Assembly (NCBI GenBank): GCA_950022295.1
Contig: OX465600.1
Coordinates: 313,048,031-313,112,030 of the forward strand
Direction of reading: 5' to 3'
DNA: 64,000 nt
Source: Bromus sterilis
Lineage: Eukaryota; Streptophyta; Magnoliopsida; Poales; Poaceae
The notes beneath the pieces are model-generated. The model saw nothing but the letters and a program-made list of their open reading frames with translations, was not told where the DNA came from and ran no database searches. Of this stretch, positions 22,693-33,636 are shown in pieces (within the stretch, counting starts at the first letter, position 1; the number at the start of each line of letters is the position of its first letter). The position numbers and the translations under genes were made by a program.

Positions 22693-23261
22693 CGTCGTGG
22701 AAAAAACACGCCAGATGTCCTCATAGGAGAACTTAAGTGGGGCCTTGGCTACGAGTGGATACGAGGAGGAAGAGTCAATCGATGGAGAGTCGGCAATGGT
22801 GAAACGGCACAAGAGAGACACAAGGATTTACCCAGGTTCGCCCCTCGATGAGGTAAAGATCTACTTCCTGCCTTTCTTGTATTATATGTGGGAGATCTCC
22901 ATTAAAATGGCGCTAGGAATCGCCGGTGTCTCAAGAACTGGTCTAAGATGATTCTCCCTCAGGACCCCCAGGACCTCAGCTTATATACACACAGGGTCCT
23001 AGGGTTTATACAGACGAGTCTGACTACAACACAAGATGGAATCCTACTCTATCTCTTCGGCGGTTTTTCTTGTCCTCCAAGATGACTTGATTCCGTTCCT
23101 TGTTTGTCGGTCTTCATCTTGTAAGTCGGCCAATCCGTAGGCCGATCCTTTCTTTTGGGCCTTCCCCTCCATGAGTCGGCCTATAGGCTGACTCCTCTTC
23201 ATCTTGATTTAATGAGGCCTCCTTGTTAATTCTGCCGGGCCTCTGAACTATCCCCCCGATC
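22693..23261 (-). repeat. E2 5' LTR (right copy)
   Basis: It begins CGTCGTGG (TG mutated to CG) and ends CCCCCCGATC. The following GGACT is the TSD. TATA motif at 22981-22988. Confidence 0.85.
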
Positions 23262-23266
23262 GGACT

Positions 23267-23952
23267 TTCGGGGCCTTTGTGCTCTCGGGTCCTGATGACC
23301 CTTCTCGGTCTTGCGATTGGGCCCATGATGAGGTACATCAGCCTCTGCAAGGTAGCTGCCGAGTTTGGCACGCCGTGAGTTGGCCATGGCGAGGATGCTG
23401 CGGGGTTTGATGAAGACTAAGGGGGCGCCGACGCTGGCCTCTGGGTGTCGCCGGTCCTGGCTGAGGGAGAGGCAGTAGGTCGTTGGGGAGCCCGCGACAC
23501 GAGTGCGCCCTCGCGTTATCGTCGGGAATGCCTAGGGTGCAATCCCCACAGTGCGGCCCGACCGCTTCCTCAAGGGCGCCGTGGTAATTGAGCCGATGTC
23601 GTAAACGCGGAGTCGTTCCCGTCTTGTTGGTTGTGCTGTAGGGAGAGGTGTTGTGGTAGAGCTCCCAGGCCTTCTTCCTTGAGCTCCGGATGTGAAAAGG
23701 CTAGTGAAGCAAACGGGATGGTCGCTGAAGCCCCTGCGTCAAGGTAGACGTGCACCACCTAGGCGTGCGCAGCTTGACGATGGAGGGGGCGGTAATTTCC
23801 TTATGCACGAGCCCCCGAGCGACATTGTTGGTTACAGTTGATGAGGATGCTGCAGTGGTGTTCGCACTCCCCGCTGTGCTCGATGGAGAGGGTTGGGACG
23901 CCGAGGAGCGCTGCATCGCTTTGAGGTCCCGGTTGAGGCATTCGTCCATCAG
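23267..23952 (-). pseudogene. E1 gag-like region, distal part
   Basis: This minus-strand frame (23701-23949) begins MDECLNRDLKAMQRSSAS, is Ser/Thr/Ala-rich and continues KEITAPSIVKLRTPRW. It looks like a low-complexity gag N-terminal third. It would directly continue the frame at 25751-26041 if the 1.8-kb block between them is removed. No capsid core or zinc knuckle was found before E2. Confidence 0.4.
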
Positions 23953-25748
23953 TTCGGTGCCTATAGCTTATCCTTTTGAAGAAGATTAGCCGGAGTCTAG
24001 CCAGAGAATACCGACTCCATTGGAGGAGGAGTCGGCTATCCATGAGCTGTATAGCAGTCTTGTTAGCCAGATGGATCGTCAACGAGACATTCTTGGCTTG
24101 ATGAAGAGGAAATATGAGGTAATTTTTGTACTATACTGTAGTATTGTAGCCCCCATGAGTCGGGATAATGATATAAGTCATCGGGCCGAGTCATAATAGG
24201 ATAGTCTCTTGTACTTATGTTTTACAGGATATGTCCAACAATTCTTGAGGTGTCGTTGCGACTTTAAAGAAACGAGTTATCCATCAAGCCCGTCAGCTTA
24301 AAGAGGCTGAGAGGAGAATATCTTTGCTGATGGACCGTCATAAAAAGATGGCGAGTCTGCTGAAAACTGCTCAAGTCGGCTCTTCGAAAAAGGACGAACG
24401 TATTAAGCAGTTGGAAACCAGACTAAAACATAGGTATGACAAAGAGGTTGCCCTGGGTTAGAGCATTACTAGGATGGTCAAAGCCATTTTTGGTAAGCAA
24501 TTGTTTTACCCTATCCATTTGTTTGAGGAATGACCCTTTTTTTGTCATTTGATATGTTTTGTTGAATTATCCTTTAGGTTCAGAAGATCCTCTAATGGTT
24601 GAGTCGCCAACAAATAAGTTAAGGGCGATCATGAACGTTGTCCGTGATCTCCATACTGGCGGGTGTCGGGCAATTACATTTGCCTCAAGCCTTCTTGAGA
24701 TCCCCAGGCTATTTTCAAGATGTTGGAAGAGCTATCGAAATTGCCTGCCTGGATCCAGGAGTCCAAGAGGTCGGCTTGTCGTCAAGGGGATATGAGGGCT
24801 CTTGCTCTGTGCAGGGTATATTATCCCTCTTTCGAGCCGACTCGGCTAGTGGAGGGGTTTCCAGCAAGAAGAGCCGATGGTCGTTTGTTCGAGAAGGAAG
24901 ATTACCATAAAGTTGTACGGGCGACTCGCGTGGAGGCGTCGATCATAGCGGATGACATCAATGTGGAGAGATTTGAGCCCGACTATGATGAACAAGGTCA
25001 AACATGTCCTATGCCGACTCCAGATCCTGTGGACTTGAGGCCGGGTGACTTTCGGATGCCACTGGTAGACCTATCGACTCCTTCTGTGGCGATAGCCCCC
25101 AAGCCTGGAGTTGAAAAACCCGGTTGTGCGAAGGAGTCGGTTCCAGGAACCAGTGAGAGGCCTTGAAAGAATAGTTTTGGCCGTAGGTTCTTCCTTTATA
25201 TGTAAGGGATTTTTTGTATGAAAGTGAATTGTTATGTGTGATAATGTAAGTATGTATGTGTGAAACAATTCTAGTACTGGAAAGTAAATAGCTCATATAG
25301 AAGTCGGCTATACGCGTGACTGGGCAGTAGCCTTTAATCGAGTAAGTGCAGGGTCGGCCGGCTCCCCGATCGGATGCCTCCGATTGACTTATGAAAAGGA
25401 ATTACTATTCACATATTGCACGTAGGTCGAACTTCTCTGTAAGCCGGCATCGCATGACTTATTCTAGTGTTATGTTGACTTAGATTCAGGGTCAATCATG
25501 GCATCACGTAGAGCCGTTGTTGAGTGAATCAAAAGCCGATACCACCAGGTCATATGATGCGATTATGCATTAAGCTTACAGGCAGTAAGTATTAAGTCGT
25601 GATCGACTAAGTCGGGAAAGAAAAAGTACTTATAAGTAATATAAAAGGACAAAAACTCGACTTTGGTATAATAAGGATGAAATAAGCAGAGTCGTCTCTC
25701 ACGGAGTGGACTTCATGTTTATTGTAAAAGAAAATAGGAACAAATAGG
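23953..25748 (+). repeat. 1.8-kb direct duplicate, copy B (outside E2, inside E1)
   Basis: A near-identical copy of 16404-18200, flanked by the trinucleotide CAG on both sides (23950-23952; 25749-25751). It carries the same splice sites, stops and frameshift as copy A. It has no LTR, terminal repeat or poly-A, so it did not arrive as a known transposon. It splits the E1 gag-like frame. Plus-strand ORFs here (24559-25166) repeat those at 17010-17617. Confidence 0.88.
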
Positions 25749-25750
25749 CA

Positions 25751-26072
25751 GAAAATAGCAACGGCATCGAGGAATTGACAGAGATGGGCATGTCGGGCCT
25801 CTTGGTTGGTTGATGAAGGTGGTTGGAGGAGCGTAGGCGTCAACGCACCCAGCGCGAGGCCGGCTTGCGGCGTCTGCTGGGCAAGAGGCCGGTTGGAAGG
25901 AGCCCCCTGCTCTCGCGCGACGTTGTTGTTATTGATGAGCTCATCACGGGGGCCGGTGCAGGCGTCAGCGCCGGGACTTGCTCGGCTTCTTTCGCGCCCA
26001 CCGCAGTTGGCTCGGGTTTGGATGCAGCATGCCGTGACCATGGTGATGTCGAGGTCGGAGACGAAGACGAAG
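25751..26072 (-). pseudogene. E1 gag-like region, proximal part
   Basis: A minus-strand frame opens near 26041 just inside the primer site. It is Ala/Pro/Arg-rich (QTPQAGLALGALTPTLLQ) and ends QFLDAVAIF where copy B interrupts it. This is the position of a gag N-terminus. The family is not recognised. Confidence 0.4.
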
Positions 26073-26094
26073 CCCCCCTACCTGGCGCGCCAAA
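26073..26094 (-). promoter_or_regulatory. E1 primer-binding site
   Basis: Minus-strand TTTGGCGCGCCAGGTAGGGG directly after the LTR end TGACA. This is a variant of the Triticeae Gypsy primer site. Confidence 0.6.
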
Positions 26095-26856
26095 TGTCAG
26101 AGAGATTTATTTGGAAGGTAATCCCAAAAAATCTTAGTTTGAACATGGGGGGCTTAGTTTCGTGATCTCAATATCGACGAGGGAGATGATCAGATCGGCG
26201 GCGGTGCCAAACAAACATACACACAAGAGACGCAAGGAGCTACCCAGGTTCGGACCATCGTGATGGTGTAACACCCTACTCCTGCACGTCTGGAATTGCT
26301 CCGGTGGAGATTATCATGGTGAGTTTACAAGCATGGAGTTTTGGTAATGGTCGTCCCCCTCTACGGTGCCTTGGTTAGCACTTAACTACTATGGCCCTGG
26401 TCCTCTTCCTCATCATCTCGGGGAAGGTATACCACATGTCCCGCTCGGGCGGGGACCGACTAATCCCTTATCCTGACTAAAGCTATCTGTCCCTGACAAG
26501 GGTGGTCATCAGGCACCTGTGGACTTTCGTGTCGCCATCATCTTGATTCACGTCTTGCTTCGGGAGGATCGCGAAGCTTTGGTGGTGCAGGGCGTCGCGA
26601 TCCGTGTCTTGATGAGGATCGTCGTCTTCAGGAGGTCGTTGGTCTTTGCGAGCCTGGTCCTTCCTGAGGAGGAGGGCTTGTCATCCTTAGCTAGGTCCAA
26701 CCTTGACAAACCTAGCTGGCCTTCTGGTCCTGGAGAAGTATTCGCCCTTGAGCTGGAGTCCCAGCGTGGATCTTTGTGAGGATGGTCCCTCGGGATGCTC
26801 GGATTCCCTGGGACTTAGGAACGACCCGTGGCACCCTAGTTCCCACTGGGCCGACA
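26095..26856 (-). repeat. E1 5' LTR (right copy)
   Basis: It begins TGTCAGAGAG and ends GGGCCGACA, followed by the TSD copy ACATC. It lacks one unit of the internal direct repeat present in the left copy. Confidence 0.75.
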
Positions 26857-27330
26857 ACATCACCTCCAGGAGTGCCTCGCAAAGGTAAGCGAAGTTGGCA
26901 AGGAGAAGAATGGTTTCTGGGCGGAGGTGGAGCACATTGATCTGATAATTCTCCAGCACGGTGTAGAAGAAATCGGAGAAGGGCGACACTAGGCCACAGA
27001 GGAGGAGGTGGAAGAAGAAGGGGAAAGTGGTGGTTGTGATTCCGCCAATCGGGAGCGAGGCCAGCCAGATTCGGGTGGCTCCCCATTCCTTGTGGTTCAT
27101 GGCCTCCATGTGTCAGACCTTTTCCAGGGCCTCCTGGTTGAGGAGCGTGGATTTTCCTAGCGACAGAGGTATCCCCGATGTGTTTCTCCTAGCGTAGGAA
27201 GAAGCCTCTCGTCTGCGCCTCCCCATTGCTCGAACGGCGGGGCACGAAGGTCCGTGGGCGGCGAAAGCTTTGGCGGCGGTGAGCTGAGAGTAGAAGAAGA
27301 GGAAGCAAGATGCGAAGCGCAAGGGGACGA
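26857..27330 (-). pseudogene. H0 antisense gene, N-terminal part (PF04195-like)
   Basis: Minus-strand frame with NQEALEKV, a stop, then MEAMNHKEWGATRIWLASLP, FPFFFHLLLCGLVSPFSDFF and LHLRPETILLLANFAYLCEA. This is the hydrophobic pattern of the PF04195 N-terminal domain (G-LP-S.FF...L...LHP...I..FV.LCEAFLG). It is cut by E1 at 26857 and continues at 805. The GC-rich stretch up to 27330 is its leader or N-terminal extension (RRREASSYARR). Function unknown; antisense to H0. Confidence 0.55.
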
Positions 27331-27530
27331 AGCAAGCAAGGGAAGACTGGAGAAATCATTGCGCCATGCGCAACCACCCTTTATGTCCAACGGAGCAGTT
27401 GCCTAGGCGTCGCGGGCGTTGTGGTATTGGGCCGGCTCCCATCACGCCACGTGTTGTGTCATTGGGCCCGACAGATGGTAGGCCCCATGCCGCTTCGGCT
27501 CCCTTAGTCGGCCCCGCGTGCGTCATGGAC
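27331..27530. other. H0 spacer upstream of its antisense gene
   Basis: GC-rich non-coding sequence between the antisense ORF and the H0 polypurine tract. It would hold that gene's promoter; no TATA box is obvious. Confidence 0.35.
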
Positions 27531-27692
27531 CCGGGGGCTACTGTCGGCCCAATGGAAACCAGGGTATCCGGCGCCACCTGCCGAAGTCGACCAAGGAGCA
27601 GCCTCATCTGCGGGCACCTTTCAACATAGTCCCTCGTGAGGCCCTGACCTCGTGGGGACAATTTCCCCTTAGAAATCAACGACCTCCGCCTT
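27531..27692 (+). repeat. H0 polypurine tract and truncated 3' LTR
   Basis: CCCGGGGGCTAC then TGTCGGCCCAATGG: the polypurine-tract/LTR-start junction typical of Triticeae Tat-type Gypsy elements, here on the plus strand. The LTR can be followed only ~150 bp before the sequence changes character at 27693. Confidence 0.5.
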
Positions 27693-27693
27693 G

Positions 27694-28320
27694 CACTAGT
27701 GCGGAATGTAGCTATCCTGACAGTTTTTACCTTTATCGTCTACGAGATTTAGAACTGTCGCCTTGTCTTCGATTGCGATAGGAAGGGCATATTCCACACG
27801 ATATGGAGAAACCGTTGTTGATGGATTGTGTTCGTGCAGATGCACAGGATAAATCGAACGTTTGAGATGACCTTCATCATCACAAACACTCATCCGCAAA
27901 AGTCCGTCTGAGATTATGATCCTATAACATACGTTTAATCCAGAGACTAAGGTTGTGTTTAGTTATACTATTCCAAACGCTGGTGTGTTAGGAACTACGT
28001 GGGATACCCGAAGCTATTCCATACAATTTTCATATAGTACACGGTTGTGTTGTTCACACCTACACAAACGTTTGTGCGCAAATGCTCGTGTGATTTAAGA
28101 ATGAAACCCCAAACGTTCTTTTCAGTCGAACTGTGTGTGCTCTATGCTGAACATTACAAATGGTTGTGCACAAACTATTATGTGGAATTAGAAATAAATC
28201 CCAAATGCTCATATCTTATCGGATGTGTGTGTATTGTACATACGCATCGACGACGAAATAATATGCAGAACCGTGTGCAATGATCTAATTACTAGCAGAT
28301 TAATTAGCTATGTATTTATC
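27694..28320. mobile_element. Possible CACTA transposon end with subterminal repeats
   Basis: CACTAGTGCGGAATG at 27694 could be a CACTA terminus. Downstream, short direct and inverted versions of AAACGTTTG recur (about 27852, 27927, 27970, 28062, 28108), like CACTA subterminal repeats. The opposite end is not seen in the window, so extent and family are open. No gene. Confidence 0.35.
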
Positions 28321-31300
28321 TGAAACATTTTAGGATATTTTTTAATTGATGATATAAGGACATTTATAACAAAAATGTTTCCACCAGACACACATATATA
28401 TAACACAGTATATCTTTAATATTCTTATAATGGTCACCAAGATTTTTATAATTACTGAAATCCCAGTACAACCAGCAGCTAGTACACCAAGCCACAATAC
28501 AGAAGCACCAATCTGTGGTATCATTGTCGATAGATAGACAGATGAATCTCATCTGGGAAGCTATCGAAGCGGAATGCAAAAATTGACCCTTCAAGAAAGT
28601 TCAAGGCCTGTGCAACTTTAGCCCAACTCCTGTTGTTGATTACCCGTCCAACGTTCGCCCTCTTCAGGAATACTTCAATATTATAGCGTCGATGTTGTAC
28701 AAAAACCTTTCTTGCCTCTTGAACAGACAGGTTGGTTGAGAGGTAATCATCTATGAACTGCTTCGGAAAAGACTGAATACAAAGATAGGCATAAATATCG
28801 TTTCTCACTATTGAAATTGTGTGCATGTGTAAAAAAATATGGTAGGGAGGTAATTAGTACCATCTTATAGCTGACTGAAGTCTTCTTCATTGTGCAGACA
28901 AAGAGTTTGGTCTCTTTCGTGGCCAGTTTCTTTATCCTAACAATCTTTCTAAGTTTCTTGACTTGGTTCATGGTCATGGTCACCTCATTTCCCCAGATGC
29001 AAAATGGGTCGAAGAGTGGATCTAGACCTTTGGCAAAAGGAGCTACAAGCAAGATGTAAATATTTGTAAGACCTAATATGCGGTACTGTTTCAGATCTGG
29101 ACGTTTCCGTCTAGACCCGAGGACGAAGCACATATTGGACCCACCGCGACATATGAAGAAGCCATATGTCTTGGATTTCAATATGATATCACAACATTAC
29201 AGCTACAAGAACACAACATCTCATACAATCGGCATACAACTGCCTAAATACAATACATAAGTAGAAGATATATGTCTGAGTACAGACTACAATCAAATGC
29301 CTAGTGGCAAAGGGAAAAGACACCGTTCCCGTAACCACACGGGTCCAGGCTCTCCGCCGGAATCCGTCTAACTAGTCGTCGTCGAGTCTTCGCGAAGGCG
29401 TCCGGAACATAAGTTGTCAAGCTCCTCTGTAGTCCAAGATTGGTTACATAGGGTACATAGAAGATAAAATAAGGGGGTGAGCTATATAAAAATCAGTATA
29501 ACTAACTTCTCATGGTAAGATGGGGGTAGTGGTGAGGTTGCAGCCGCACTAGCAATATATGAAGTGGCTAACAGTCTATTTAAAGTAAGATAAGAAGCCA
29601 GACATTCGATGAGGAATCGCCTCCAACAAGTCTGCTATCCCCTACTTACGCAAGCATAACACCTATACATTCCTTGTCCTCTTCCTCGCATCCCGACGAA
29701 GAAGAATTAGTCAAGGCACACACACATTGATCAAGTTTTAGTTATGATTTGGTTGATGTTATCTATGAATAAGGAGTTGGTCTCAAGTCGTCCATAACCT
29801 TGGACACTGCTTCTCGAAAAGATTTAACCCCGCAGGGGTGTACCAACTGCCCATTACAAGGCTCCGCACGCACGCCCATCTCTCTCAGTTAGTACCCATC
29901 ACAGGCAACCATTTTATGATTTAGTTCCGAGAGATCCGAAATGACAGGTCCCTCTAAGTAACAACGCACAAATCCGGGTGGGCCCCGGGGAGTCGACACC
30001 CAATCCAAAAGCCGGATACGCTCTCAGATCAGACTCTTCCGTATGGCCAAGGTCGGGATTAGCCTCACCTGAACTCAGGGTGCGTCCCTAGCTCACCAGT
30101 GTGCACCAACAAAGGATCTCTGTCTCTGCTGGCCCAAGTTGTTTTAAAATCTGCTGGGGGCCCAACCAGGCACACACACAGTTTCAAATGGTAAATCAGC
30201 TTGGGCCACCACTAGAAATGGTTGAAGTTAGGTAGGTAAGAAAAGGGGACCTCATAGTATCCCACACACGGTTAGGCATGCTCGTCAAGAGAGACAATAC
30301 CCGGAACTCGGGTCTTAGGTGACTCGAATGGAACAAAGCATCGAGGCGGGATAGCCTGGACCTTCCATCCCTCGTCGTATATAGTCAACATTATAATAAT
30401 CATATCATCCACAAATATAATAATGTGATAGCCCAATCCAAGGAGTAACAGGGGGGTAACAATATAGTTTCCTAAGCATGCATACTAGTAGTGGTTAAGC
30501 AAGAAGGGTACATAGCCAAACAAAGGTTTCCTGGGATGTGGGAAACATGGCTGTTTGGGTTTATTTGAGAGACATGAATAGGAGGTGGTAGGATCAAGCA
30601 ATCGTTCGATCCTATACCTAGGCAAGTGAGCTGAAATTTATAAGCATGATATATGCTCCCCCTTACCTGTTGAGATGACGATTCCGAAGGTGTAGTCGAT
30701 CGCAAGCTCGCAACGTCTTCGAAGGTAACCGCGAGAGCACACAAGAAGGAAACACTGGAAAGACAATCGATGAACATGCATCTATTACTACAAAGCAATC
30801 ACAAGAAAGCAAAAATCAAGAGAACAACACAAGACACAACAATACGATACAGATTAACCGTCGAGAGCGATAACTAACAGGTTAAGTGAAGTATTTGTCA
30901 CACACGACGACACTGCACATTTACGATGGTTCAAGTTGTTTAGCTACACAACATGAGCAAAGGTTTGTAACATGGCATCTCACACAAGCATGGCAAGAGG
31001 TGAAGCATAAAGTAAACTATCTATGCTAGTCAATTTAAGTGAGGCAAAATCCTAAACATGGCATACAACTAAGTACCCCACGACAATTAAAGCATTTGTT
31101 ACTGTTCTGCCCTAAACCATATTTTAGTTTGGTTAACAACAGCAAACAATAGCACAATCACAATCTACATGAAATTCTAGTCAAGTTACATATAAAGAAC
31201 GCCCCTAACGGAGTTACGGTTATAAAGATACAAGCAACGCAAGTTATGAGCACAATCTGCCAATAACATGTAGCACACTTAGGAGCAATGCAACAACATG

Positions 31301-31446
31301 CTACAGATTGCAAATATACACAAAGATGATATGGAGTTACAATATACATGAAAAGCAAGACATGTCATAAAGGTTTCATGTACATAAGCAACAAGATTAA
31401 ATAATTATAACCCATGTAAGAAGCTAATTTATTCTACTGGTTTAGG

Positions 31447-31857
31447 ACTTAGTGAAAACAGGAAAACATGGTACAAGGTTAATAACATGCTCTCTAAAAA
31501 GCAGGTAAAGCAATGCCAAACTAACTCCAAATTGACAAAGCAATATATCAACAGCAAGCCTACATGATTCACATGAAACCATACATTATGCTTATTCTCA
31601 AAAGAACCATGGATCAACATGTAACCAAGATGCAAGAGAGCTACTTCAGATTACAGACTTAGTGAAAAACAGGATTCAGGGCAAACTGTTATAATCATGC
31701 TCGCAAAAGTGATAGCAACACTACAACAACATGACAATGTAATACATGAACATGGAGTCCACATCATCCTCAACAATCCATACATAGCACTTGTGGTCAA
31801 AAGACCCATGGATGAATATTTAACAAGCATGCAAGACAAGTAAATCATATCTCAGAC
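31447..31857. repeat. ~205-bp tandem duplication inside S1
   Basis: Two diverged units begin GACTTAGTGAAAA(A)CAGG at 31447 and 31656. A third start (GACTTAGCAGATTTC) lies at 31855. Shared words include ATCATGCTC, CATGGATCAACATG / CATGGATGAATATT and ATGCAAGA. Confidence 0.6.
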
Positions 31858-33130
31858 TTAGCAGATTTCGGAGTAGTTGACAGAAAATAGCGAGTATGCA
31901 CATTTTGAGAGCTCAAGATCTACATGAACAGGAAAAATAACATGGCATAGCAATAAATGGCATGAAAGTAGGAATTACAAAGAGCAATGGATTCCATAGG
32001 GGTGAAATCATAGGAGGCATGGATCAATAAATACAAGGCTAGCAAAGATGCAACTATATGCAAACAACAGACCAGATTAACATGTACACTATTTTGGAGC
32101 AATATATGAGCATGCTACAGGAAGGTATCATGAAAATTAAAAGCATGACATTTAATTGCACATGTTTCTGAAATAACCATGTGAAAGAAGTATATGCAAA
32201 AGAGGCATAGATGCGAGGCAATGGTCACCCAAAGATTGCCTATTATAACCGTTTTCAGCAGTAAACAGAAAGTAGCAGTGTTCAACAAGCATTTGCACCA
32301 CTCAAACGAGCTCAAACAAATAAACTTCCTAAATAAACATTGTACATCACATCTTAAACAACAACTTTCATTTTGGGGTCATCTCCATACGGTCTACAGG
32401 TCTACCACAAACATCATCGCAAATCAGGTAATTAAAACAACAAAAAAAGGACTTAGCCGATTTCAGGGAAAAAAAGGGTCGGTCTCACCATGGGCCGGGG
32501 CCAATCTAACGGTGGGCGGCGGATAGAAGATCTCGCGCAGGGCGAGGATCTGTTCGCGGGACGCGCTGGTGCTGGATCTGGGTCGCGCTGGCTGGTCGGC
32601 CCAGCTGGCGGCGCGGAGGGGCCGGGTCGGGGTCGCCGGCCGACGGTGGTGGCGGCTGACGCCGAAGAGGTGGCGGCACAGCAGGAGATGGCGCACGGAG
32701 GGGCGCGGCAGGTCGGGGAGGCCGGATCCGGTCGGCCCCTTGCCGGATATGGGCGACGGCGGCCGTTGGCGCGCGGCGCGCGAGCTCGAAGCTCGCCCTG
32801 GCCATGGCGGCGGCGGCTGGCTCGACCTGCAGGAGAGAGGAGAGGGGGAAGGTGAGAGCGGGAGGAGAGGAGGAGGAGGCGGCGGGACGACAGCCTCACC
32901 GGGGCGGGTCGGTGGCATCGGAGGCGGCTCTCCTCCACGGGTGAGCAAGGGCGGCGGCGAGGCGGGCTTCCTGGGACCAGATCGGGCCCGGCGGCGGCGG
33001 TGAGGGCCCAGCGGCGGCGGGACGTGGCTCAATTTGAGCCCTTCGTCTCCAGATCTGACGGCCAGATCTGGCTGGGGCTAGGGTTTCCGAAAACGCAGGC
33101 AAAATTGGGCAGATCTGGGAGGGTGGTCGA

Positions 33131-33137
33131 TTTATAG
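33131..33137 (-). promoter_or_regulatory. TATA box of S1
   Basis: Minus-strand CCTATAAATCGACC about 470 bp from the LTR start, followed by a CT/GC-rich leader. This fits an LTR promoter. Confidence 0.5.
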
Positions 33138-33636
33138 GCTGGGTTGGCTGGCAGTTTACACACATGCCCCCGGTTTCTCTCGCGCGTCCGGTGTCGCACG
33201 TTTCTGACTGCCGAGACTCCGTACGAACTCCGATTCGGGTAAAACTTCGAACCACACGCTCCACGCAACAAGCCGGTGACGTGTACCACACTTCGATACC
33301 ATTCCGAGAACATTTTTTGGTGCCCCATAAAATAATCCATTTATTTAATTAATGGGGGTTTCGTTCTGATGGCGATGGCTGGTCTTGTGCCGGAAGTTGC
33401 GATGGTGCTCGGGTGAAACCCGGTGTCGCAAAAGGTCGTGTGCCATGGTGGAAAGGTTCGGTCTCGCATGCCGGTACGAGAAGGAGGGGGAAAATATATC
33501 ACCAATTAATAAATTGGCGAAACAAATACCGCAAATAATTTTAACAATCAACAAAATAGTATAACAAACAATTTTTTTAATTTGGGTGAAAATCCCGGGC
33601 TGTTACAATATTAGAACCCAAACAATGTCATTTTTC

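Larger units (their letters stand above)
5731..23261 (-). mobile_element. E2: Gypsy (Tat-like) retrotransposon with pol remnants and antisense genes
   Basis: LTRs at 5731-6289 and 22693-23261 are flanked by the perfect 5-bp TSD GGACT (5726-5730; 23262-23266). The primer site next to the right LTR and the pol frames show it reads minus. The order protease, RT, RNase H, integrase is Gypsy. A second, archaeal-type RNase H after a degenerate first one is the signature of the plant Tat lineage. Only ~600 bp separates primer site and protease, so gag is mostly deleted. Stops, a frameshift and a catalytic substitution inactivate pol. The 3' internal third carries plus-strand (antisense) genes and the nested Copia E3. 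Net length without E3 is about 9.2 kb. LTR copies differ by roughly 6% over the first 120 bp compared by eye. Confidence 0.88.
806..26856 (-). mobile_element. E1: old Gypsy-type LTR element, non-autonomous, carrying nested E2
   Basis: LTRs lie at 806-1655 and 26095-26856, with TSDs GCATC (801-805) and ACATC (26857-26861) differing at one base. A primer-binding-like site next to the right LTR shows the element reads minus (5' LTR on the right). A polypurine tract (minus strand CAGGGGCTAC, 1656-1665) precedes the left LTR. After subtracting E2 (5731-23261 plus one TSD) and the 1.8-kb duplicate, roughly 6.7 kb remains. It holds only a gag-like remnant and tandem arrays; no RT or integrase was found. 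The LTR copies differ visibly more than those of E2 or E3, making it the oldest of the three. Confidence 0.75.
29184..33605 (-). mobile_element. S1: 4.4-kb probable solo LTR of a Gypsy element
   Basis: It is flanked by the 5-bp TSD CAATA (29179-29183; 33606-33610). On the minus strand it starts (TG)TAACAGCCCGGG and ends GTTGTGATATCA. There are no internal LTR pair, gag or pol. It shares with S2 the terminus type TGTNACNNCCC, CTGAGTACAGAC near the far end, and a GC-rich block next to the promoter end. Size and architecture recall Sukkula-class LTRs (inference). Long ORFs in the GC-rich block 32450-33030 occur on both strands and are compositional. Confidence 0.65.
28521..33636 (-). pseudogene. 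B3-domain gene, interrupted by solo LTR S1
   Basis: The last exon (28521-28772) encodes a B3-type DNA-binding domain: SFPKQFIDDYLS, RKVFVQHRRYNIEVFLKR, NNRSWAKVAQALNFLEGSIFAFRF, IHLSIYRQ then stop. An 88-bp intron (28773-28860, GATG|GTACTA...TTCAG|TCTT) joins it in phase to an exon running upstream from 28861 (VKKLRKIVRIKKLATKETKLFVCTMKK, KSKTYGFFICRGGSN). That exon is cut at 29183 by S1 and resumes at 33610-33636 in the same frame. More upstream exons may exist (a spliceable block near 33686-33720), but phases do not settle. B3 proteins are plant transcription factors; similar multi-copy genes are often carried by transposons. Apart from S1 no stop is seen in the two exons. Confidence 0.6.

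Noticed and set aside
32453..33032. Long overlapping ORFs on both strands (up to 189 codons) in the GC-rich block
   Set aside because: Open in several frames on both strands with Pro/Arg/Ala-rich translations; a compositional effect inside the S1 LTR.
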